Shown here one piece after another: positions 1 through 8,399 of a stretch of DNA of 64,000 bases (positions are counted from its first letter, which is position 1; each line of letters starts with the position of its first letter). The notes under the pieces were generated by a model. It was not told the origin of the DNA, did not search any database, and was given only the letters and a program-made list of their open reading frames with translations. Source of the DNA: Pseudomonas baetica (GTDB lineage Bacteria > Pseudomonadota > Gammaproteobacteria > Pseudomonadales > Pseudomonadaceae); NCBI RefSeq assembly GCF_019733355.1, contig NZ_JAIHLQ010000018.1, positions 85,175 to 149,174 on the forward strand. Direction: 5' to 3'. The position numbers and the translations under genes are program-made.

Positions 1-61
1 GCACCTCGACCACTGCGTCGATATCGGCCTGATCAAGGCTCTGCCGACCGTAGGGGATCAT
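1..61 (-). CDS. pseC: PseC, UDP-4-amino-4,6-dideoxy-N-acetyl-L-altrosamine transaminase (N-terminal fragment)
   Basis: Only the first 20 codons lie in the window; the rest runs off the left edge. The N terminus reads MIPYGRQSLDQADIDAVV, the usual start of PseC, the PLP-dependent aminotransferase that follows PseB in pseudaminic acid synthesis. Its ATG overlaps the pseB stop codon as ATGA, so the two are translationally coupled. The product would be a UDP-4-amino sugar used to build pseudaminic acid for flagellin. The assignment rests on this short N terminus plus its position after pseB. Confidence 0.8.
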   Translation of the reverse strand, partial: MIPYGRQSLDQADIDAVVEV

Positions 62-1059
62 TTCGCAAGCTTCGCGTGCAGGTCAGCGATCTGCCCCACC
101 GAGAGGAAATGCGGGTTGGTGTCGGAGCGGTATTCGAAATCTTCGCTCACCGGCTGACCGCGTTCGCCCAGCTTGTCGACGGCGAAATCGACATCGACGC
201 TGGTGAAGCGGATCGACGGCTCAATGGTGTAGTGATCAGCAAATTCCAGGGTCATCCGCGCATCGTCCAGCGGCACCATCAGTTCGTGCAGCTTCTCGCC
301 CGGACGAATACCGACATTCTTGTGCGGCAGGTGCTCGGCCATGCCCCGCGCCAGATCGACGATGCGGATCGACGGAATCTTCGGCACGAAGACTTCACCG
401 CCGTGCATCCGCGCAAAGCTGTCGAGGACAAACTGCACGCCGTGATCCAGCGTGATCCAGAAACGCGTCATGCGCTCATCGGTGATCGGTAGCTCCTGCG
501 CGCCATCGGCAATCAACTGGCTGAAAAACGGCACCACCGAACCCCGCGAGCCGGCCACGTTGCCGTATCGCACCACGGCAAAACGGGTCTGCTGTTCGCC
601 GGCAATGTTGTTGGCGGCAACGAACAGTTTGTCCGACAGCAGCTTGGTCGCGCCGTACAGGTTGATCGGGCTGGCAGCCTTGTCGGTGGACAGCGCGACA
701 ACTTTCTTCACGCCATTGTCGATGGCGGCGGCAATGATGTTTTCCGCACCGTTGACGTTGGTACGAATGCACTCGGTCGGGTTGTATTCCGCTGCCGGCA
801 CTTGCTTCAGCGCAGCGGCATGCACGACGTAGTCGATGCCGCGCATGGCCTGACGCAAACGGTCGGCATCGCGCACATCACCGAGAAAGTAACGCATGCA
901 CGGCGCGTTGAACGTCTGCTGCATTTCGTATTGCTTGAGTTCATCGCGCGAGAAAACCACCACCCGCTTGGGCTGGTATTGCTCCAGCAAGCGGCGGATG
1001 AAGTTGCGACCGAACGAACCGGTGCCGCCGGAGATGAAAATCGATTTACCGTTGAACAT
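58..1059 (-). CDS. pseB: PseB, UDP-N-acetylglucosamine 4,6-dehydratase (inverting)
   Basis: A cytoplasmic short-chain dehydrogenase-type enzyme that starts pseudaminic acid synthesis by 4,6-dehydration and C5 inversion of UDP-GlcNAc. The 333-residue protein has the NAD-binding GGTGSFG at residues 11-17, the Thr-Asp-Lys set at 125-127 and the Tyr135-x3-Lys139 pair. All are expected for the FlaA1/PseB family, and the length is normal. I chose the ATG at 1059 rather than an in-frame start 60 bases upstream because homology begins there (MFNGKSIFISGG) and an AGGA lies about 8 bases before it. It follows the glycosyltransferase gene by 31 bases and overlaps pseC by 4 bases. Confidence 0.95.
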   Translation of the reverse strand: MFNGKSIFISGGTGSFGRNFIRRLLEQYQPKRVVVFSRDELKQYEMQQTFNAPCMRYFLGDVRDADRLRQAMRGIDYVVHAAALKQVPAAEYNPTECIRTNVNGAENIIAAAIDNGVKKVVALSTDKAASPINLYGATKLLSDKLFVAANNIAGEQQTRFAVVRYGNVAGSRGSVVPFFSQLIADGAQELPITDERMTRFWITLDHGVQFVLDSFARMHGGEVFVPKIPSIRIVDLARGMAEHLPHKNVGIRPGEKLHELMVPLDDARMTLEFADHYTIEPSIRFTSVDVDFAVDKLGERGQPVSEDFEYRSDTNPHFLSVGQIADLHAKLAK

Positions 1060-1090
1060 GTCTTGAGTCCTGTTTCCCTGAGCGTCTGGC

Positions 1091-4024
1091 TTAAGCGAGC
1101 AACTGCGCCCAGTCGACACTGGAGGCTGCGCCGAGGGTGAAGCCTTTGCCGGTCAGGGAAAGGTTCTGGTTATAGGCGGTGTCATGGGCGAAGCGCGCTT
1201 GCCATTTGTCACGCAGTGCAGCGCGCGCCTGGACGTCCTCAGGCAACAACCCCGGATGCAGCAGTTGAGCTTGCGGCGTCCAGACAACCAGATAACCGGC
1301 ATCAGAGACCTTCAAACACAGATCGACATCGGCAAAAACGTCTGCAAAATGCTCCTCATCCAGACCGCCGACAGCTTCAAATACGGCTTTGCGAATCATC
1401 AGGCAGGCGCCCGATACCGCAGAATAGTTCTGTTCGACTTGATGACCGAAGAGGTAGCCCTTGGCTTCTTTTCGCTCATCGACAAATACGGAGCCCAAAT
1501 CACCGTTCAGCCCCAGTATCAGGCCTGCCTGGGTGGTGACACCGCGACCATCCATAAGCTTGGCACCGACGATGCCGACCTCCGGACGCTGCACCTGGTT
1601 GACCAGCGCTTCGAGCCAGTTGGCATTGACCACTTCGGCCTCGGCAGAGAGCAGCACCAGATATTCGCCTTTTGCCTGAGCGCTGGCGAAATTGGTCAAA
1701 GCCGAGGCACTCAAACGCTGATCGCTGCGCAATACCCGGAGGCGCTCGCCTTTGCCTTCCAGGCTGGCCAGCCAAGCCACCAACGCTTCGGATTGGCTAT
1801 GGTTGTCAGCAATCAGGATCTCGTGGCGCTGATAGCGGGTACGCTGCAATACGCTGACCAGCGCTCGCTGCAGTGGTTCGAGGTTATCCTGGCTGTGCAG
1901 GATGATTGACACCAGCGGACGAGCCGAATGTTGATAGTCGATCTGCCAGGTTTGCGGCAGTGCCGAACTGACTTGAGCACGATACCCGCGTGCTGCCAGA
2001 TGACGGGTCAGCACCTGGCGCTCCTGCACGTTCTCTTCCTCGGCAGGCGCGTTGCAAATCAGTAGCGGTTCGGCCAGATGCGCCAGCCCTCCGAGGCCAC
2101 CGTCCTCGATCAGGCGCAACAACAGATCGAACTCCAGAGCCTGAGTGTATTCGGGCGTGAAACCCTGCGCCTGAACCAACGCCTGACGGTTGATCAACCA
2201 GTGACGCGCCATCAACGACGGCACGCTTTGCAGCAAGTCCAGGTTGACCCCTGGGCGGAACACATCACTCAGAGCCCCCTCGACGTTACGATGCAACTCG
2301 TCCATGGCGACAGCGCGCAAGCCTTCAACGCCTTGCAGCTCGAGGCTGGCGCGCAGCAGCCCGCTGGCAGTGAACTGATCGCCAGCCTCGGCCATCAGCA
2401 TCCAGTCGGCGCCAGACTGCTCAATGATCTGATTGATCTTCGTGACGTAGTTGCTGGTGCTGACTTTGACGAAGTGCACGGTGTCATGCACGGTGGTGGT
2501 GGCCGGCAAATCACCAGTGGTGAACACCACCAGATTGAATGCCTTGCAGTGCCCACCGACCAGACTGTCGAACGTGGCTTGAAGCTTGACCATGTCGGCG
2601 TCCAGATCCAGCAACAGAATGCCGAAACGTGGACCTGCGCCCTGCTGACCAAGGGACTGGGTGATCGCGGCGAGCTCTTGCGGCTGCGGATTACGCGCTT
2701 CGAGCCATTGCAGCAGTTGGCCGGATGGCATCTTTTCGAACAGTTGACGATCGTCCTGCCCCGGCACGCTATCCAGACGTTGCATCCAGGCTTGCAGCTT
2801 CGCAAGCTCCTCGGGTTCGTCCGCGTCCTTGAGCGACTCGACGAGGCGCCTGACGACAGTACGGTTGAACGCATTGAGGCTCAGCGCTTCCCACAGACGG
2901 GCGCGCAAGGTGCGCTCGTTATCGTTGGGATGGACCCGCAGCAGCTCATGCTGCTTGAGCAAAATCCCTTCGAGCAATTGCAGTTGCAGCTTGCCGGCCG
3001 GCATCGCGTGCAGGAGAAATTCGAACTCGGTCAACAAGTCGAACACCGGTTTGTTGTAGAACGGCATTTCGACGAACTGCTCCGGGCCGAACATACGCAC
3101 GGGCACCTCTGCGGCTTCACGCCAGAACGAGCGAATAATCAGCGTTCCCTTGAGCGTACGCCCTGCGACCAGGCACTCCGCCATCGTTGCGAAACTGTCC
3201 AGAGCAATCTGCTTGATTTCGGCGGCAGGCTTGTCGCTGAGCGGTGTCGGGATGGAGGCAAGGAACTGGGCAAACTGTTCGCGCTCTGCGACGGTTTTTG
3301 CATCTTTGTACGTCAGTACAGTCAACACGTTGGTGCTGTGCTCAGAGGCGCCGTAATTCAACTCGCGCACGGCATACGGAATTGGCAGGATACGTGCCTT
3401 GGCACAGGACAGAAGATAGAAGGTATGGCCGATTTCCTGCCATTCGAAACCCGTGCCCGGCGGCAGCAGGCCATACCATTTTTGCAGCAGATCGGTACGC
3501 GTGACGGCGTAGAACGGCGGCAGAAAATTATCCATGAACTGCAACACACGATCTTCGGCGTTCTCGCTGTTGTAGTCTTCGTGGACCTTGCTTTCACGCC
3601 GGAAGTAATTCACTTCCGTGTCGCGGGTCAGGTACATGATCCCGTAACCGTGGCACAAGCCGTAATCGGGATTGGCATGCAGGAAGTTCACCGACTCGGT
3701 CAGCGCTGCGTGCAGCAGGAAATCATCATCGGCGGCGAACACCATGTATGGCGTGGTCACCTGCTGCACGCCCCAGGTCAGCTTGTCCTGCAAGCCTTTG
3801 TAGGTGTACTGAGGCAAATGGCGATAGTCGGCAAATGGAAAATCGTTCTCGATGTTTTCATCACGCTGGGTGGACGAATCGAGAACCAGCACCTTGGCCG
3901 GGTAAGTGCTGTAGTAGTGCAAGGTGCGTCGCAGGAACGCACTGCGGTTGTGGGTGATGATCACCACCGTGAACAGCTCGTTCAGCGGTGTCACGTTGGC
4001 TTGAGTACTGCTTTGAACCTGCAT
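1091..4024 (-). CDS. Large multidomain family-2 glycosyltransferase, probably flagellin-glycosylating
   Basis: A 977-residue protein with at least two recognisable GT-A modules. The N-terminal one (about residues 15-250) opens with FTVVIITHNRSAFLRR and has an Asp-rich ADDD at 98-101, the expected nucleotide-sugar/metal site. The C-terminal one (about 700-930) has PLVSIILHSQDN and a typical C-half with FADVFADVDLCLKV. Between them lies a divergent GT-like stretch starting near PRFGILLLDLDAD. No signal peptide or membrane span is seen, so it should act in the cytoplasm, where flagellin subunits are glycosylated before export. Its C-terminal module is clearly paralogous to that of the 1190-residue glycosyltransferase at 11566-15138. 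The sugar and acceptor are inferred only from the neighbouring pse and flg genes. Confidence 0.85.
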   Translation of the reverse strand: MQVQSSTQANVTPLNELFTVVIITHNRSAFLRRTLHYYSTYPAKVLVLDSSTQRDENIENDFPFADYRHLPQYTYKGLQDKLTWGVQQVTTPYMVFAADDDFLLHAALTESVNFLHANPDYGLCHGYGIMYLTRDTEVNYFRRESKVHEDYNSENAEDRVLQFMDNFLPPFYAVTRTDLLQKWYGLLPPGTGFEWQEIGHTFYLLSCAKARILPIPYAVRELNYGASEHSTNVLTVLTYKDAKTVAEREQFAQFLASIPTPLSDKPAAEIKQIALDSFATMAECLVAGRTLKGTLIIRSFWREAAEVPVRMFGPEQFVEMPFYNKPVFDLLTEFEFLLHAMPAGKLQLQLLEGILLKQHELLRVHPNDNERTLRARLWEALSLNAFNRTVVRRLVESLKDADEPEELAKLQAWMQRLDSVPGQDDRQLFEKMPSGQLLQWLEARNPQPQELAAITQSLGQQGAGPRFGILLLDLDADMVKLQATFDSLVGGHCKAFNLVVFTTGDLPATTTVHDTVHFVKVSTSNYVTKINQIIEQSGADWMLMAEAGDQFTASGLLRASLELQGVEGLRAVAMDELHRNVEGALSDVFRPGVNLDLLQSVPSLMARHWLINRQALVQAQGFTPEYTQALEFDLLLRLIEDGGLGGLAHLAEPLLICNAPAEEENVQERQVLTRHLAARGYRAQVSSALPQTWQIDYQHSARPLVSIILHSQDNLEPLQRALVSVLQRTRYQRHEILIADNHSQSEALVAWLASLEGKGERLRVLRSDQRLSASALTNFASAQAKGEYLVLLSAEAEVVNANWLEALVNQVQRPEVGIVGAKLMDGRGVTTQAGLILGLNGDLGSVFVDERKEAKGYLFGHQVEQNYSAVSGACLMIRKAVFEAVGGLDEEHFADVFADVDLCLKVSDAGYLVVWTPQAQLLHPGLLPEDVQARAALRDKWQARFAHDTAYNQNLSLTGKGFTLGAASSVDWAQLLA

Positions 4025-4075
4025 TTTCCTATCCCCACAACCGGCCAGTCGCCTGACGCCTGAAACTGTTATTGA

Positions 4076-4813
4076 TTAACGAACGCGACGCAGATAGCCG
4101 TCCGGCGCCACAGTGATCAGCAGCTTGTTTTGCATCTGCTGGTCAATCTCGAAATCCTTGTTCTCTTCCAGGTATTTCCATACCGCGGTTTTCGGGTTGT
4201 CGCCCGGCCCCCATGGACGATCCGGGAAGAAATCGGCCGGCATGTCTTCAACCACGGTGTCCATCACCACGCAGTAGCTGTCCACAGAAACCAGTGGTGC
4301 GTAAAGGCGCAGCTCCTCGAGGACGTGGTCGTGGGTGTGGTTGGAGTCGAGCACCAGAATGACTTTCTTGCCCTGAGCGATGGCACGGACTTTTTCCGCC
4401 GTCGCCAGATCAATGCTCGAACCTTCGATCATTTTGATGCGCTTGGCCATCGGGTGGCTTTCGATGGCCTCACGGTTGTGCGGACGGATGTCGAGGTCGA
4501 TGCCCAGGACTTCGCCGTGGCCTTGCAGCTCCAGCAACGAGGCGTAGTAGATGATCGAACCACCATGGGCGATACCACACTCGATGACCAGATCCGGCTT
4601 GACCTGCCAGATGATCTCCTGCATTGCCATCATGTCCTGAGGCAACTGGATGATCGGACGGCCCATCCACGAGAAGTGGTAGCTGTACTTGTGACGAGCC
4701 GATTCGTTGAAAAAGTCGCGGGCCAGTGCTACGACTTTCTGGTCATCACCCTGGCGGGCGATCTCTTCCTGACATTCGGCTTCGAAGGCTTTATGGATGC
4801 TGTTGTCGGTCAT
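4076..4813 (-). CDS. Cephalosporin-hydroxylase/CmcI-like family protein, probable sugar O-methyltransferase
   Basis: A 245-residue protein of the CmcI/rhamnosyl O-methyltransferase family, a SAM-dependent Rossmann fold. The binding motif LVIECGIAHGGS covers residues 75-86, and the metal-site-like DSNHTHDHV lies at 156-164. Members in surface-sugar clusters methylate sugar hydroxyls; the hydroxylase name is historical. I chose the ATG at 4813; a GTG at 4834, overlapping the upstream stop as GTGA, would add seven residues but has no better ribosome site. It sits between the C-methyltransferase and a glycosyltransferase, so it may finish the glycan, either on the nucleotide sugar or after transfer. 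The substrate is inferred. Confidence 0.75.
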   Translation of the reverse strand: MTDNSIHKAFEAECQEEIARQGDDQKVVALARDFFNESARHKYSYHFSWMGRPIIQLPQDMMAMQEIIWQVKPDLVIECGIAHGGSIIYYASLLELQGHGEVLGIDLDIRPHNREAIESHPMAKRIKMIEGSSIDLATAEKVRAIAQGKKVILVLDSNHTHDHVLEELRLYAPLVSVDSYCVVMDTVVEDMPADFFPDRPWGPGDNPKTAVWKYLEENKDFEIDQQMQNKLLITVAPDGYLRRVR

Positions 4814-4830
4814 TTGAAAATTCTCAAGGT

Positions 4831-5901
4831 TCACTGAAACGAAGCGCTGTCGACGGCGTGATAGACATAACGTCCACCGGTCATCCGCTTGATCTCTTCG
4901 AGGTAATTGGAGTTCATCACAAACAGGTTGGCGCCTTCGGGCAAGGCGTCCATGGCTTCCTGCGGAGAGGACACCCGCGCACCACTGAGCGGCAGATAAC
5001 GCCCTTGTTTGGCTGGATTGATGTCGACGACGCGATCGACCGCCACGCCGGCGCGCTGCAAGGCCAGCGAATAGATTACGCCCTTGGACGACGCGCCCCA
5101 GATCGCCGAACCCTGTGCGGGCGCGGCCTGAATGATTTGCACGGCGCGCTTGAGGCTGGCGGTGAAGGTGTTCGACAGCGTCAGTAACTGCGGCGCCTCG
5201 GCCGGCGCGCGGCGCAACGTCGAAAGGTCGGCGACGATGTACAGGTATTGGCCGCCAAACAGATGACCAGCCTCGTGTACGATCCCGAACATCGCGCTCA
5301 AGTCTGCAAGACGGAAGTAATTGACGTGCTCATAGAACACGTCGAACCAGGCATTGTGCTCGACGATCCAATCGAAGCACGGCACTTCGATGTAGATCTG
5401 CCCGCCCTGATTGGCCGCCGCCATTTCCGCCAGAAACGCTACCGGGTCCTGGATGTGTTCCAGCACGTGGCGCAACACGATCGCATCAGCCGACAGGCCA
5501 AGATCGCGGGTGAACGGTGCTTTGATCACATCGGCGTTGTCACCCTCGTAGGAAGGATCGATGCCGGTAATCGCATAACCCTGGCCGCGGAGCATTTCAA
5601 GGAAGTAGCCTTTGCCGCAGCCTACTTCAATCAGGTTCTGGCCCTTGAAGTGACGTGCCAGGATCGCTTCGACAGCGTTCAAGTGCTGCCGGAACTGCAC
5701 TGAATGCGCCTGTTCGTTTTGATAATCGACGTCGTAACTGAGTTTGCTGGCGTCGAAGACCTGATTGAAGATAAGACCGCTCTGGTCATCTTGCACCAGC
5801 ACAATATCCGCGCTGTACGAAGCCTGTGCCTGCTGCGCAGTGGCAAACGTGCGGTTTTGCAGCACTGGCAGACCGCTAGCCCGATAGAGCTCATGCTGCA
5901 T
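4831..5901 (-). CDS. NDP-sugar C-methyltransferase
   Basis: A 356-residue SAM-dependent enzyme. The Rossmann motif LIEVGCGKGYF is at residues 90-100. The C-terminal part has the C-methyltransferase signature: IWGASSKGVIYSLAL, then DINPAKQGRYLP. Relatives such as TylC3 add a methyl carbon at C3 of a 4-keto-6-deoxy sugar. They normally carry a zinc-binding N-terminal domain with paired cysteines; here the equivalent stretch (residues 5-50) has no cysteine. The ATG at 5901 follows GAAGGGTGAAG; a GTG nine bases upstream is the alternative. The gene overlaps the reductase gene before it by 11 bases, a sign of a tightly coupled operon. Methylation at C3 is inferred from the family. Confidence 0.8.
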   Translation of the reverse strand: MQHELYRASGLPVLQNRTFATAQQAQASYSADIVLVQDDQSGLIFNQVFDASKLSYDVDYQNEQAHSVQFRQHLNAVEAILARHFKGQNLIEVGCGKGYFLEMLRGQGYAITGIDPSYEGDNADVIKAPFTRDLGLSADAIVLRHVLEHIQDPVAFLAEMAAANQGGQIYIEVPCFDWIVEHNAWFDVFYEHVNYFRLADLSAMFGIVHEAGHLFGGQYLYIVADLSTLRRAPAEAPQLLTLSNTFTASLKRAVQIIQAAPAQGSAIWGASSKGVIYSLALQRAGVAVDRVVDINPAKQGRYLPLSGARVSSPQEAMDALPEGANLFVMNSNYLEEIKRMTGGRYVYHAVDSASFQ

Positions 5902-6763
5902 AGACTTCACCCTTCAGTTTTGAAATCCGCTGGTCATCACCCCAAAACGCCATGGGCTCGTGTGCGGAATAACCGTAATGCCCCAGATTCAGGGCAATGG
6001 AAGATTGGCGCTGATGTACGCGTTGTTCCACCAGGGCGCGCACGGACACCGGCAGACCGCTGCAGCAGTTGATCACGCCGTCAACATCGCGACGGGTGAT
6101 CAGCGTCGCCAATTGAGAAGCCGCCTCAGTGATTTCAAGGTAATCGCGCAACTGGTCTCCCGCCGACATGTTGAACTGCGCATCACCCGCATCAATGGCC
6201 CGATCAAGACTGGCCAACAGGCTATTGGGGTTTTGTCCCTCGCCATGCAGATAAAACAGGCGCGCCCACTGCAAGGTGAATGTGTGCTCGCGCTGCAAGG
6301 CTTCAAGGAACAGCCGCAATGTATGTTTGGCCAATCCGTAAGGCGTACAAGGCATTGCAACGACCGTTTCACTCAACGGGCCACTTTGCAGCCCGTATTC
6401 AAAACAGGTTCCTGTCACCAGCACCTGACTGACGCCAGCCCCGATCACACGCTTGAGAAAGGTGTAATCGAGCGCAAGATTGCGCTCGAAATGAAACAGC
6501 GCCTGATAATTCGGCAGACCACTCCAGGCCAGATGCGCGATGGCGTCCATTCCGTCAGCCAAGCTGAGTACGTCCAGATCCGCTGCATGGATATCGGCAG
6601 CGATAAACTCGACATCATCGAACCAGGGCAGCGCACGCGCCGCTTCGAGGTTGCGCGATACCGCACGGACCCCGAAACCTTTAGCGAGCAAGGCGCTGAC
6701 CAGGTGCCGGCCAACAAATCCGGTGGCGCCGGTCACAAGCACATTCGTGGCGCGGTCTGTCAC
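5891..6763 (-). CDS. NAD(P)-dependent sugar epimerase/reductase (extended SDR)
   Basis: A 290-residue extended short-chain dehydrogenase/reductase. It has the nucleotide-binding motif TGATGFVG at residues 11-18 and the catalytic pair Tyr142-x3-Lys146 (PYGLAKH). In this operon, after a 4,6-dehydratase and a 3,5-epimerase, the likely job is reduction of the C4 keto group of the CDP-sugar intermediate to give the finished 6-deoxy sugar. The gene overlaps the epimerase gene upstream by 4 bases (ATGA) and the C-methyltransferase gene downstream. The exact stereochemistry cannot be read from sequence. Confidence 0.8.
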   Translation of the reverse strand: MTDRATNVLVTGATGFVGRHLVSALLAKGFGVRAVSRNLEAARALPWFDDVEFIAADIHAADLDVLSLADGMDAIAHLAWSGLPNYQALFHFERNLALDYTFLKRVIGAGVSQVLVTGTCFEYGLQSGPLSETVVAMPCTPYGLAKHTLRLFLEALQREHTFTLQWARLFYLHGEGQNPNSLLASLDRAIDAGDAQFNMSAGDQLRDYLEITEAASQLATLITRRDVDGVINCCSGLPVSVRALVEQRVHQRQSSIALNLGHYGYSAHEPMAFWGDDQRISKLKGEVYAA

Positions 6764-7320
6764 AGTTCGACTCCGCGAAAATTGTTGTCAAGCAAAGGAT
6801 GGCTTGCATCTTTGGGCGACAAGTTCTTGACGGGCAGAGGCCAATTGATCGAGAGCGCGGGATCGTTTACTGAAAGCCCTGCCTCATGATCCGGCGCATA
6901 ATCGGCATCTGTCAGATAGAGCACTTCAGAGTCATCGGTGAGGGATTGAAAACCATGGGCGAACCCTGCCGGGATTAGCAGACTGCACCCGTCATCGGCA
7001 CGCAACTCCTCGGCGTGCCACTGCAAATACGTCGGTGACTGTGGCCGCAGATCGACCACCACATCCCACACAGCACCGCGCACACAGGTGATCAGTTTGG
7101 ACTCTGCGTACCCGGCGTTCTGGTAATGCAGACCGCGTACACTGCCTTTTTCCACGGTGCGCGAATGGTTGATCTGACGGATTGCAAACGGACGATCCTG
7201 CGCGGTCAGACGCGCCTGACAAAACAGTCGTGCAAACCGTCCGCGATCATCGCAAAAGACTTTTTGCTGGATCAGGTACAAGCCTTCCAGCTTCGTGGAC
7301 TGTAGTGTGAAATCAGTCAT
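6760..7320 (-). CDS. dTDP-4-dehydrorhamnose 3,5-epimerase family protein
   Basis: A 186-residue cupin-fold sugar epimerase of the RmlC family. The catalytic histidine lies in RGLHYQ (residues 62-67), and the downstream VRGAVWDVVVDLR core and LIPAGFAHGF signature are intact. RmlC acts on dTDP-sugars, but here the neighbours are CDP-glucose enzymes, so it probably epimerises CDP-4-keto-6-deoxyglucose at C3 and/or C5. It starts 4 bases inside the end of the 4,6-dehydratase gene and ends with an ATGA overlap into the reductase gene. The epimerase family is sure; the nucleotide carrier is inferred. Confidence 0.87.
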   Translation of the reverse strand: MTDFTLQSTKLEGLYLIQQKVFCDDRGRFARLFCQARLTAQDRPFAIRQINHSRTVEKGSVRGLHYQNAGYAESKLITCVRGAVWDVVVDLRPQSPTYLQWHAEELRADDGCSLLIPAGFAHGFQSLTDDSEVLYLTDADYAPDHEAGLSVNDPALSINWPLPVKNLSPKDASHPLLDNNFRGVEL

Positions 7321-8399
7321 GACCGCCCCCTATACAGGTTCAGTTGGCAGAGGGTCACTGCGCGCATGTCATCACCGCTCTGCCATGCCAGGTGCCAGTC
7401 GAGGGTCTGAGCCAAACATTGCTGCAAGTTCCAACGCGGTTGCCAGCCGAGCAGTTGGCGCGCGCGGCTGCTGTCCAGGCGCAGCAGGCCGGCCTCGTGC
7501 AGTTCACTTGGTTCAATGCGCAGACCACGGGCCTGCGGCCAGCGGCTGGCGAGCAGTTCGACCACTTCGCCAACGCTGCACATGTCCGCTTCGCTCGGGC
7601 CGAAGTTCCACGCACCGGCATACTCCGGGCCTTGTTCGTAAAGGCCGGCGGCCAGTTGCAGGTAACCGGCCAGCGGCTCCAGCGCGTGCTGCCATGGGCG
7701 TACGGCTTGCGGGTAACGCAGGGTTACTGGCTCGTCTGCCGTCCAGGCTTTGAGCACATCGGGAATCAGTCGCTCTGGGGCGAAATCACCGCCGCCCAAC
7801 ACATTGCCGGCACGCGCCGTGGCCAGGGCCAGACCGTGCTCGGCGTACTTGTCTGCCGCAAAGAACGAGGCGGCGTAAGACTGCGCCAACAATTCACAGC
7901 AAGCCTTGCTGCTGCTGTAAGGATCATGTCCACCAAGGGCTTCGTCTTCGCGGTACGGCCACAGCCATTCCTTGTTGGCGTAGACCTTGTCCGTGGTCAC
8001 CAGTACGCAGGCACGCACGCAACCGACCTGACGAATCGCTTCAAGCAGATTGAGCGTGCCCATCACGTTGCTGGAATAAGTGCCGAGCGGATCGCGATAG
8101 CCTTCGCGCACCAGCGGTTGAGCCGCCAGATGCAAGACGATTTCCGGCTCGGTGTCGGCGATGATTTCGAGCAAGGCGCCGAGATCACGCAGATCGCCGC
8201 GCTGATCGTTGATGCCTTCGTGGACTCGCGCCAGTTCGAACAGGCTCGGTTCAGTCGAAGGATCGAGGGAAAAACCGCTGACTTGCGCGCCGAGGCTTTG
8301 CAGCCACAGGGTCAGCCAACTGCCCTTGAAACCGGTATGCCCGGTAACCAGTACACGCTTGCCACGCCAGAAATCCGCACTCAGGCCCATTGCTTCCAT
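7317..8399 (-). CDS. rfbG: CDP-glucose 4,6-dehydratase
   Basis: A 360-residue SDR enzyme that converts CDP-D-glucose to CDP-4-keto-6-deoxyglucose. The NAD motif is GHTGFKG (residues 20-26), the active-site TTDKVY is at 135-140 and Tyr161-x3-Lys165 follows. The FKGSW and NKEWLWPYRE features separate it from dTDP-glucose dehydratases. The start at 8399 follows a GGGGAGG box; another ATG lies three codons later and a GTG seven codons earlier. It overlaps the end of rfbF by 19 bases. With rfbF it makes the common precursor of CDP-deoxy sugars. Confidence 0.92.
   Translation of the reverse strand: MEAMGLSADFWRGKRVLVTGHTGFKGSWLTLWLQSLGAQVSGFSLDPSTEPSLFELARVHEGINDQRGDLRDLGALLEIIADTEPEIVLHLAAQPLVREGYRDPLGTYSSNVMGTLNLLEAIRQVGCVRACVLVTTDKVYANKEWLWPYREDEALGGHDPYSSSKACCELLAQSYAASFFAADKYAEHGLALATARAGNVLGGGDFAPERLIPDVLKAWTADEPVTLRYPQAVRPWQHALEPLAGYLQLAAGLYEQGPEYAGAWNFGPSEADMCSVGEVVELLASRWPQARGLRIEPSELHEAGLLRLDSSRARQLLGWQPRWNLQQCLAQTLDWHLAWQSGDDMRAVTLCQLNLYRGRS

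Noticed and set aside
2078..4063. Long open frame on the plus strand opposite the 977-residue glycosyltransferase
   Set aside because: It is the antisense mirror of a GC-rich gene, composition is His/Gln/Val-skewed without any domain, and the opposite strand has clear family motifs.
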